Positions 57,678 through 64,000 of a DNA stretch of 64,000 nucleotides are shown one piece after another (within the stretch, counting starts at the first letter, position 1; every line of letters begins with the position of its first letter). This DNA comes from Streptomyces cinerochromogenes. Lineage in GTDB: Bacteria > Actinomycetota > Actinomycetes > Streptomycetales > Streptomycetaceae. Location of the stretch: assembly GCF_014648635.1 (NCBI RefSeq), contig NZ_BMRM01000006.1, positions 1 to 64,000 of the forward strand. The letters are read 5' to 3'. The notes beneath the pieces were generated by a model. That model made no database searches, was not told the DNA's origin, and saw only the letters and a program-made list of their open reading frames with translations. The position numbers were made by a program, and so were the translations under genes.

Positions 57678-59048
57678 GTGAACGCGCCCGCCACCCACCA
57701 GCTGCCCGTCGTCGTCATCGGCGCAGGCCCCGTCGGCCTCGCTGCCGCCGCCCACCTCGTCGAGCGCGGTCTCGAACCGCTGGTCCTTGAGGCGGGCCCC
57801 TCCGCGGGCACCGCCGTGCGCGACTGGGCGCACGTGCGGCTGTTCTCCCCGTGGGCCGAGGTCACCGACCCGGCCGCCGAGAAGCTTCTCGCCCCCACCG
57901 GCTGGGTCCGCCCCGACGGCGGCACCTACCCCACCGGCGGTGACTGGGCCGAGCAGTACCTGCAGCCGCTCGCCGACGTCCTCGGGGACAAGATCCGCTA
58001 CGGCGCCACCGTGACCGGCGTCGCCCGCGCCGGCCGCGACCGCATCGTCGACGCCGACCGCGACGAGCAGCCCTTCACTGTGCACATCGAGCTGGCCGAC
58101 GGCCGTGAAGAGCGGATCAGCGCGCGAGCCGTCATCGACGCCTCCGGCACCTGGTCCATCCCCAGTCCCATCGGCGCCGACGGCCTGCCCGCCCTCGGCG
58201 AGAAGGCGGCGGCCGACCGCATCTCCTACCGCGTCCCAGACCTACGGGACCCGTTGGTCCGCGCCCGGTACGCGGGCAGGCGCACCGCGGTCGTCGGCTC
58301 CGGCGCCTCCGCCTTCACCGCGCTGGCCTCCCTCGCCGACCTGGCCGAGGAGGAGCCCGGCACGCACGCGGCATGGGTCCTGCGGCGCGGCATCGGCGCG
58401 AACACCTTCGGCGGCGGCGAGGCTGATCAGCTCCCCGCCCGGGGCGCCCTGGGCCTGCGTGCCAAGGTGGCCGTCGAGGCCGGCCACGCGAGCGCGGTGA
58501 CCGGCTTCCGTACACAGGCTGTGGAACGGGACGGTGACCGGCTGGTCCTGGTCGCCGAGGACGGCCGCCACCTCGACCCGGTCGACGAGGTCGTCGTGCT
58601 GACCGGCTTCCGTCCCGACCTGTCGTTCCTGTCCGAGGTCCGCCTCGGCCTCGACGAACGCCTCCAGACCCCGACCGCGCTGGCCCCGCTGATCGACCCG
58701 AACGTCCACTCCTGTGGCACCGTCTACCCGCACGGCGTCAACGAGCTCGCCCACCCCGAGCAGGACCTCTACCTGGTCGGCATGAAGTCTTACGGCCGAG
58801 CGCCCACGTTCCTCGCGCTCACCGGCTACGAGCAGGTCCGCTCCATCGCCGCCGCGCTCGCCGGCGACCGCGACGCCGCCGAGCGCGTCGAGCTGACCCT
58901 GCCGGAGACCGGCGTGTGCGGCGGCGCCGGCCTCTACGACGCCCCCGACACGGCCGCCCAGGGTGGCGAAGGCGGCGGCTGCTGCGGCGCCCCGTCCACC
59001 CTCCAGATCGACGTCGTCACGCCGGCCGCCACCTCCGGCGGCTGCTGA
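57678..59048 (+). CDS. FAD/NAD(P)-binding flavoprotein in arsenic cluster
   Basis: This 456-residue flavoprotein has an FAD-binding motif VVVIGAGPVGLAAAAHLVER at residue 14, a second NAD(P) motif RTAVVGSGASAFTALASLAD near 220 and VVVLTGFRPDLSFLSEV near 325. The C-terminus is cysteine-rich (GVCGGAGLYD and EGGGCCGAPS, ending SGGC), unusual for the fold and perhaps an arsenic-binding tail. GTG 57678 has AAAGGGGA upstream; the long frame from 57,597 crosses the promoter. It is followed by arsI and probably regulated by ArsR2. The reaction is unknown; a monooxygenase or reductase acting on organoarsenicals is inferred. Confidence 0.8.
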   Translation: MNAPATHQLPVVVIGAGPVGLAAAAHLVERGLEPLVLEAGPSAGTAVRDWAHVRLFSPWAEVTDPAAEKLLAPTGWVRPDGGTYPTGGDWAEQYLQPLADVLGDKIRYGATVTGVARAGRDRIVDADRDEQPFTVHIELADGREERISARAVIDASGTWSIPSPIGADGLPALGEKAAADRISYRVPDLRDPLVRARYAGRRTAVVGSGASAFTALASLADLAEEEPGTHAAWVLRRGIGANTFGGGEADQLPARGALGLRAKVAVEAGHASAVTGFRTQAVERDGDRLVLVAEDGRHLDPVDEVVVLTGFRPDLSFLSEVRLGLDERLQTPTALAPLIDPNVHSCGTVYPHGVNELAHPEQDLYLVGMKSYGRAPTFLALTGYEQVRSIAAALAGDRDAAERVELTLPETGVCGGAGLYDAPDTAAQGGEGGGCCGAPSTLQIDVVTPAATSGGC

Positions 59049-59076
59049 ACTCCTCACCCATCCAAGGAGATACGCC

Positions 59077-59529
59077 ATGTCCCGCGTACAGCTCGCCCTC
59101 CGCGTCCCCGACCTCAACGCCTCCGTCGCCTTCTACAGCAAGCTGTTCGGCACCGAACCCGCCAAGCTCCGCGACGGCTACGCCAACTTCGCCATCACCG
59201 AGCCCCCGCTCAAGCTCGTCCTCATCGAAGGCACCGCCGAAGAGGCCACCCGGCTGGACCACCTCGGCGTCGAGGTCGAATCCACCGAGTCCGTCCATGC
59301 CGCCACCACCCGCCTGAGCGAGGCCGGCCTGACCACCACCGAGGAAGCAGACACCACCTGCTGCTACGCCCTCCAGGACAAGGTCTGGGTGCACGGCCCC
59401 GGCCAGGAGCCCTGGGAGGTGTACGTCGTCAAGGCCGACGCCGACACTCTCACCAAGCAGCAGGGCAGCAGCTGCTGCACCGACCCGGGCGCCGCAGACA
59501 CAAAGGAACCTGTCGCTGCGGGGGGCTGA
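59077..59529 (+). CDS. arsI: ArsI/CadI family C-As lyase (VOC fold)
   Basis: This 150-residue VOC-fold dioxygenase has RVQLALRVPDLNASVAFYSK at the N-terminus and LDHLGVEVES and the thiol pair in ADTTCCYALQDKVWVHGPG, the MAs(III)-binding site, with the Fe ligands His, His and Glu (EVYVVKAD). ArsI cleaves methylarsenite to arsenite. A C-terminal CC (SSCCTD) may bind extra arsenic. ATG 59077 has AAGGAGA 6 nt upstream. It is the last gene of the second arsenic operon. Confidence 0.92.
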   Translation: MSRVQLALRVPDLNASVAFYSKLFGTEPAKLRDGYANFAITEPPLKLVLIEGTAEEATRLDHLGVEVESTESVHAATTRLSEAGLTTTEEADTTCCYALQDKVWVHGPGQEPWEVYVVKADADTLTKQQGSSCCTDPGAADTKEPVAAGG

Positions 59530-59566
59530 TGCTGATCAGGCCCATGACCAACCTCCACACCAGCGG

Positions 59567-59599
59567 GGCCGTGACCGGTACGGGGGACCGGTCACGGCC
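59567..59599 (+). terminator. Terminator after arsI
   Basis: GGCCGTGACCGGT pairs with ACCGGTCACGGCC around a 7-nt loop, about 40 bp after the arsI stop. No gene is seen between it and the NUDIX stop at 59,820. Confidence 0.85.
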
Positions 59600-59819
59600 G
59601 CGCGGCGCCCTGCCGGCCCTCTGCCTCACTCGCGTGCGCTGGGCGGTGGAGCCGCGCCGTACGTCTGGATCGGCTGTTGCCGTGAGCGTTCCCTGCCGGT
59701 AGGTGAGCGGCGAGGCGTCTTAGATACTCGACGGCGCCACTGGGAGGAATTCACCCAGTGCATGATGCTGTGAACGCGATGGCATCCGGCTGCACTTGCC
59801 TCGAACGAGAGCCGCCCAG

Positions 59820-60353
59820 TCAGTCCCAACCGTCCAGCGACACCTGGGGCCCGTCGGCCAGATAGCGATGAAGGGCGCTGGCGGTGGTCTCCACGAACTC
59901 CTCGGGGATGGCGTCGGTGTCGACCCAGCGGACCTGGGCGTGCTTGCGAGGTTCGCGATTCTCCGGCTCGCCGGACCACTCGTGGGCGACGAAGACGACC
60001 GTGAGGAAGCCGTTGGGAGCTTCCACGCCCCAGGCGCCGTGGATGATGTGGGCGACCTTCAGCGCTTCCGGCTTGACGGTCAGACCGGTCTCTTCGTACA
60101 GCTCGCGGACTGCCGTCGCGGTGATCGGCTCGCCGGGCTCGCTCTTGCCGACGGGGAGGTCCCACATGCCCTTGGCGAATTTGGCCTGGTCGCTGCGCTG
60201 GAGGAGGACCACGCGGTTGGTGGCCTCGTCGTGGACGATGACGGCGGCGACCAGCAGAGTCATGGATTCCAGAGCGGGCTTGAGCGCCTTGGTCTGGTCG
60301 TCGGTTGTCGGCTGAGCCACGGGGGTCCCTTCGTCGGCCGGGTTGGTGGGCAT
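59820..60353 (-). CDS. NUDIX hydrolase
   Basis: This 177-residue protein has a full NUDIX box: GKSEPGEPITATAVRELYEE followed by TGL (Gx5Ex7REUxEExGU) near residue 75-95. It hydrolyses a nucleoside-diphosphate derivative; the substrate is unknown. ATG 60353 lies only one base after the stop (TAA) of the XRE/TPR gene, so the two were one operon. With that gene broken by an IS, NUDIX expression may depend on a transcript from the IS or be reduced. Confidence 0.92.
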   Translation of the reverse strand: MPTNPADEGTPVAQPTTDDQTKALKPALESMTLLVAAVIVHDEATNRVVLLQRSDQAKFAKGMWDLPVGKSEPGEPITATAVRELYEETGLTVKPEALKVAHIIHGAWGVEAPNGFLTVVFVAHEWSGEPENREPRKHAQVRWVDTDAIPEEFVETTASALHRYLADGPQVSLDGWD

Positions 60354-60798
60354 GTTAGGCGAGCGCCTCCCGCGCGCGCCGGGCCAGTTCGGCGGCGCCG
60401 GGTACTTTGCGCCGCTGGTAGACCGCCAGGGTTGATCGGATGGAGGTGATGGCCTTGCGAGTGCGGTCGGAGGTCATTCCGTCCATCAGCGTGAGGGCCT
60501 CGCTCCAGGCGGCGACCGCCTCATCGGCGCGGGCCTGGGCGGCGAGGCTGTCGCCGAGGTCGGCGTAGGTGAGGGCGTGGACGCGCTTGTACTTCACGGG
60601 GTCCCAGCGGATGAGCGCGTCACGGTGCTGTTGCTCCGTTCCGACGTGATCGGCGAGGTCGGTGAGGGTGCGAGCCGTGTGGCTGGCGACGGTGCCGGCG
60701 GCCGGACCGCTGACGAGGGAGAAGCTGGGCTGGGGTCCGTCGTCGCGGAGCAGAGCGTCTTCAGCTGCCAGCAGGGCGCGCACCGCTGCGGGTTTCTC

Positions 60799-60801
60799 AT
60801 T
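60799..60801. repeat. Left target-site duplication ATT
   Basis: The 3 bp ATT directly before the left inverted repeat. It matches the ATT after the right repeat. Confidence 0.85.
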
Positions 60802-61675
60802 GAGGTCTTTCAGCGCTGCCGCTCCAGAGTGAGGACGGCCGCGGAGATTGACGACATTCGATTCGGACTGCACCGGGATCGACGGAAGATCCGCCACGAC
60901 TTCAGTCGTGCGACGCCGCGCTCGACCGGCGCCCGCGCCGTGGACAGCGCCCGGTTGACGGTTTGCTGGGTTGGTGTGAGGTCGCGGTTCGGAGCGCGTC
61001 TTAGAGGTGTCGTCACCCACGGCCCGGCCCCCATGTAGGCGCGGTCGGCCAGGATGGGGATGCCCTGGCGTTCGCAGATCCGGATGATCCGGTGGGTGCG
61101 TGCCGCAGTGAGATCGTGTGCGCGGCCGGGCAGCGTCGGCGAGATCCACAGCAGACGCCCGACCGGATCGGTCACCACCTGCACGTTGACCCCGTGCCGG
61201 CGGTGCTTGTGGGAGAAGTCGGCCCGGCTGTCGCCGACCCGGTCGCACTCCGCGAGGGTGCCGTCGAGCAGGACGTAGTCCGGGTCGGCTTCGCGCAGGG
61301 CACGCAGCAGGCCGGGGGCACGGTCAGCGAGCAGGTCGATGACCGCTGTCGTGTAGGCGTGGGCGGTGCCGACCGAGATGCCGAACCCTGCGGCGAGTTG
61401 GGCAAGGGTGTCGTGCCGGCGCAGGTACGCCAGGCCGACCAGGGCACGCTGGTGCGGTGGGAGCTTGCAACGACGGTCACCCTCGCGGGTGACGATGAGC
61501 ATGGTGACCCACTCGACCAGGGCGTGAGGCAGGTCGAGTGCGGCAGAATACGGAACCAACGCGGCTCCTGTGCCTGTGGGTTGAGACTTCGAACACCTCC
61601 CCCAACGGCACGGGAGCCTCGTGCGTTGCGCGCATCGATCCCGTCACTCGATCAGTGGCCCCGCTGAAAGACCTC
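60802..61675 (-). mobile_element. 874-bp insertion sequence of IS5-type, inside the XRE gene
   Basis: The element has perfect 14-bp terminal inverted repeats, GAGGTCTTTCAGCG at the left and CGCTGAAAGACCTC at the right, and encodes one DDE transposase on the minus strand. It is flanked by a 3-bp target duplication, ATT. Removing it together with one ATT copy rejoins the host reading frame. The transposase family resembles the IS5/HARBI1-like DDE_Tnp_4 group. Confidence 0.93.
60810..61559 (-). CDS. IS5-family DDE transposase
   Basis: This 249-residue transposase has an N-terminal HTH-like region ([40 protein letters not shown]) and a DDE catalytic domain: Asp in [14 protein letters not shown], Asp in [14 protein letters not shown] and Glu in [16 protein letters not shown] 61559 has AGGAG 6 nt upstream. 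Its stop codon lies inside the left terminal repeat. The frame is intact, so the element may still move. Confidence 0.9.
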   Translation of the reverse strand: MVPYSAALDLPHALVEWVTMLIVTREGDRRCKLPPHQRALVGLAYLRRHDTLAQLAAGFGISVGTAHAYTTAVIDLLADRAPGLLRALREADPDYVLLDGTLAECDRVGDSRADFSHKHRRHGVNVQVVTDPVGRLLWISPTLPGRAHDLTAARTHRIIRICERQGIPILADRAYMGAGPWVTTPLRRAPNRDLTPTQQTVNRALSTARAPVERGVARLKSWRIFRRSRCSPNRMSSISAAVLTLERQR

Positions 61676-61678
61676 ATT
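61676..61678. repeat. Right target-site duplication ATT
   Basis: The 3 bp ATT directly after the right inverted repeat. Confidence 0.85.
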
Positions 61679-62813
61679 GACTGCGGCGAAGGCGCGAGCG
61701 TGGGTGATGTGGAGCAGGGCCTCGGTCTGACCGTCTACGCGGCCGAGTCCACGGCTGAGGGCACCTTCGATCAGGTCGACGCAGTGGTGGGGCTGTTTGA
61801 GGCTGAGGGCCTGGTGTGCGAGGGCGCGCATCATCCAGGCAGGCGGCGTGACCATGCGGATCGGCTTCGCAGGCGAGCTGGTAGCCGACCTGGTAGTAGC
61901 GCTGGGCGGCGCCCTCCTGGCCGAGGTCGTGGTGTTTCCAGCCCGCGAGGTAGGCCAGCTCGGCGACGGCGCCGAAGGCGGCCCGGCGCAAGGCTTCTGA
62001 GGCGAAACGGGCACGCAGCATCGGAGCGGCGGTGTCGGCGAGGTAGGCGGTGACGGTGGTCAACCCGTGGCCGCCACCCAGGCGTTCGTCGGCCGCGCTG
62101 AACACGGCGGTGATCTGGCGGACCACGTCGACATCCTCCGCTCCTACCAGGGCCCTGCCGGTGCGAGCGCGGAGCATCCGGGACGCGGCCTCGTGGTCGT
62201 AGGCCAAGGGCATGGCCACGCCTGCGGTCGTGAAGGCGGCAACGGCGAGGAAGCGGCGCCGTTCCATGTCGGCACGGCCCAGGTCGGTGACCGTGACCAC
62301 AGGATCAGGGTCGTCAGGGACGGCGACCTCGGGGTCGCGCAGGCCGATCTCGGTGAGGGTGACGGGGCGGCCGGCCCGGCGGGAGAGGGCCTCCGCCAGG
62401 TAACGGCCGGTCCGTCCGGTGGGCTGACGGGTGCCGTTGACCCAGTGGGAGATCGCCGACTTGTTGGTGTGGATAATCTCGCCGTTCTCCGCGGCGATCC
62501 GGCGCACGTCCTTGGCCAGCGCGTCATACGTGCAGCCGATCGCGTGGATGGCCTCGCGTAAACGGACATGGGGTTTGTTGGGTGCCGCCATGACCTCCTC
62601 CGTCCTGGGGGCTGTAAACCGCGTATACCGCTTGGCCTCGCCCACACCGTACCCACTGTGCGTGACGGCGTGTTCACTAAACATCAGTCGCCCGGCCCGG
62701 TCCGACACTGTGACCAGGCTCCCCCTTCGGCCGGGCGGCTCCCCGAAGTTCCGTACGCCCGCTCCGGGTTCGGGCATTCCTGTGCCCGCATCCGGCCGAT
62801 CAGAGACGGAGAC

Positions 62814-63566
62814 ATGGTGACCACCATCGACACCACGGCCATCACGGTCGAGCTGCCCGAGACGTTCGACGAGCGCTGGAGCCGCCTGCCGGGCATCCAG
62901 GTCGACGGCCGGCGTATCACGATCGACCCGGCCGAGTACTTCTTCCGCTTCGAGTCCAACACCTGGCTCGTCGCCGACTGGGAGCTGGTCAAGTCCCAGC
63001 TCCTGGACGCGCAGGAGACCACCGAGAGCGCGGTGGAGCAGCTCGCGCTGGACTTCATCAAGGCCCATGGCGAGTCCACCTCGGACGCCGCCCGGGTGCT
63101 GTCCACCGCCTACGAGGTGTACGCCTACCTGTTCCGCGACGACCACCTCGACGGGCTCGGCCTGCCGCAGATCACCGCCGACCACCTGCGGATGCTGCGC
63201 GAGGCGGCCACGCTCATGGCACTCAACAAGGTCGAGCTCGACGGGCACATCTCCAACGTCGGCCCGTGCTGGTTCTTCCCCGCCGCCACCTCGGTCGTCT
63301 TCGACCTGGACGACGAGATGGGCGGGATGCTCGACGAGGTCTACCACGGCGGCTGGTTCAACGAGCACCGCCGCATCGAGTCCATCAAGGCCCACGCCGC
63401 CCTCGGCGGACGTCTGGTGCACGGCTGCCAGTCCGTGCCGGACCAGTCCGGCGGCGTCGTCGCGCCCTACGGTGCCTCGATGGCCAACTTCCGCGATGAC
63501 CTGGCCGCCTTCAAGACCGGCTGGATCGAGCAGGTCTACGCCCAGCGCGTGACCCCTGCCGCGTAA
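62814..63566 (+). CDS. Unknown conserved protein next to XRE/NUDIX/APH locus
   Basis: This 250-residue soluble protein has no motif I recognise. Conserved-looking blocks are ITIDPAEYFFRFESNTWLVA, SDAARVLSTAYEVYAYLF, LDGHISNVGPCWFFPAATSV and SMANFRDDLAAFKTGWIEQV. ATG 62814 has GACGGAGAC upstream. It is divergent from the broken XRE regulator and followed by an APH-like phosphotransferase gene, so the regulator probably once controlled it. It may take part in a small cassette with NUDIX and kinase-like enzymes. Confidence 0.7.
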   Translation: MVTTIDTTAITVELPETFDERWSRLPGIQVDGRRITIDPAEYFFRFESNTWLVADWELVKSQLLDAQETTESAVEQLALDFIKAHGESTSDAARVLSTAYEVYAYLFRDDHLDGLGLPQITADHLRMLREAATLMALNKVELDGHISNVGPCWFFPAATSVVFDLDDEMGGMLDEVYHGGWFNEHRRIESIKAHAALGGRLVHGCQSVPDQSGGVVAPYGASMANFRDDLAAFKTGWIEQVYAQRVTPAA

Positions 63567-63582
63567 CGCCCAGCAGCAAGGC

Positions 63583-63616
63583 TCCGGGGCGGGCAGGTCC
63601 GCTCGCCCGCCCCGGA
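63583..63616 (+). terminator. Hairpin between unknown gene and APH-like gene
   Basis: TCCGGGGCGGGC pairs perfectly with GCCCGCCCCGGA around a 10-nt loop. It lies in the 77-bp gap and may attenuate rather than stop transcription into the next gene. Confidence 0.65.
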
Positions 63617-63643
63617 TGCCGTCACGACCGTAATGGAGTCCCC

Positions 63644-64000
63644 GTGAACGACAACCTCACCACCGATCTCCTCGCCAACCTGTGCATCGTCGCGAACCAG
63701 ACCGCCGCCAAGCGCGAGGAGGTGAGGGTGTGGTCGATGTCCGGCGTCGAACGCGTGACCTTCCCCGACGGCAGCACGCGGATCTTCAAGTACGCCAAGA
63801 GGCCCTTCGACAGCGAGGACCAGGCCCTACGACTGGCCGACACCCTCGGCACCCCCGTCCCGAAGGTCTACCACTCGGTCCGGATCGAGGGCTGGCTCGG
63901 CATGCTCCTGGACGACCTCGGCACCCCCATCCGAGAAGCGAATGACCTCGATGGTGCCGCCGCGGCCGTGGTTCTCCACCGCACGCGCACGGCCGGCGCG
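63644..64000 (+). CDS. APH-like phosphotransferase, N-terminal part (runs off the window)
   Basis: The open frame covers 119 codons and continues past the window end. It starts at GTG 63644 with GGAG 6 nt upstream. The protein begins MNDNLTTDLLANLCIVANQT and shows a kinase-like N-lobe: SGVERVTFPDGSTRIFKYAK (beta-strands with Lys) and LADTLGTPVPKVYHSVRIEG, typical of APH/ChoK phosphotransferases. The catalytic HxD and DxD motifs would lie beyond the window. Substrate unknown. Confidence 0.75.
   Translation, partial: MNDNLTTDLLANLCIVANQTAAKREEVRVWSMSGVERVTFPDGSTRIFKYAKRPFDSEDQALRLADTLGTPVPKVYHSVRIEGWLGMLLDDLGTPIREANDLDGAAAAVVLHRTRTAGA

Larger units (their letters stand above)
60355..62591 (-). 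pseudogene. XRE/TPR transcriptional regulator, broken by a frameshift and an IS
   Basis: The N-terminus (ATG 62591, preceded by GAGGAGG) has an HTH domain (RLREAIHAIGCTYDALAKDV, HTNKSAISHWVNGTRQPTGR), a Tat-like hydrophobic stretch (RRRFLAVAAFTTAGVAMPLA) and helical TPR-like repeats. A tandem 4-bp duplication AGGCAGGC at 61837-61844 shifts the frame after DPHGHAA; without it the frame reads on as WMMRALAHQALSLK. The IS at 60,802-61,675 then splits HARAFAAV from [12 protein letters not shown]. Joining the flanks restores the frame exactly. The C-terminal piece ends at TAA 60,355. Confidence 0.9.

Noticed and set aside
59626..60165. 179-codon minus-strand frame downstream of and overlapping NUDIX
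   Set aside because: It is a shadow frame of the NUDIX gene extended into the intergenic region, with Arg/Ser-rich content.
61092..61667. Plus-strand frames inside the IS
   Set aside because: They are antisense to the intact DDE transposase and lack a domain.

Overview
The window is chromosomal DNA of a Streptomyces-type actinomycete. It is very GC-rich, uses GTG and TTG starts often, and carries bldN-rsbN, a rex-hemACD-hemB cluster and a class I lysyl-tRNA synthetase beside argS. From memory this order matches the Streptomyces core chromosome around bldN and hemA; I could not run a comparison.

Layout. 1-250: end of an rRNA operon (23S/5S spacer, 5S rRNA, terminator). 290-8,140: housekeeping genes (HAD hydrolase, membrane protein, MFS transporter, AcuC-type deacetylase, BldC-like HTH protein, a 32-residue basic ribosomal-type protein, epimerase, acyltransferase). 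8,258-10,509: the developmental pair rsbN and bldN, with a sigma-BldN-type promoter before rsbN. 11,009-18,847: HAD phosphatase, glutaredoxin-like protein, then rex-hemA-hemC-hemD coupled by 4-nt overlaps, followed by hemB. A Rex operator lies before rex, so redox state probably sets tetrapyrrole synthesis. 18,853-31,957: lipoproteins, a membrane-anchored HTH protein, WYL regulator, argS/lysS divergent pair, DUF2637 membrane protein, two DUF3558-like lipoproteins, rtcB. 32,002-46,431: accessory metabolism made of small regulator/enzyme pairs (TetR/NmrA-like, HxlR/quinone oxidoreductase, LLM oxidoreductase/FMN reductase, a two-component system, M55 peptidase, XRE, LysR/EamA). 46,428-50,620: NAD(P)-binding protein, a response-regulator stub, and a DedA-PAP2-PAP2 operon divergent from a BlaI-M56 pair across two tandem BlaI-type operators.

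From about 50,840 the character changes: GC is lower and genes look acquired. A two-gene cassette encodes a DUF5131 (phage Gp37/Gp68, three-cysteine) protein and its TcmP partner. Then comes an arsenic island: arsC, arsR, an aquaporin-like channel, a decayed ArsO-type flavoprotein gene, an unknown protein with a nuclease-like motif, ArsN1-type acetyltransferase, a second arsR, a flavoprotein and ArsI-type C-As lyase. No dedicated arsenite pump (ArsB/Acr3) is seen. The right end (59,820-64,000) holds a NUDIX gene, an XRE/TPR regulator broken by an 874-bp insertion sequence and by a separate 4-bp duplication, an unknown protein and the start of an APH-like phosphotransferase gene. No tRNA gene or CRISPR array was seen.
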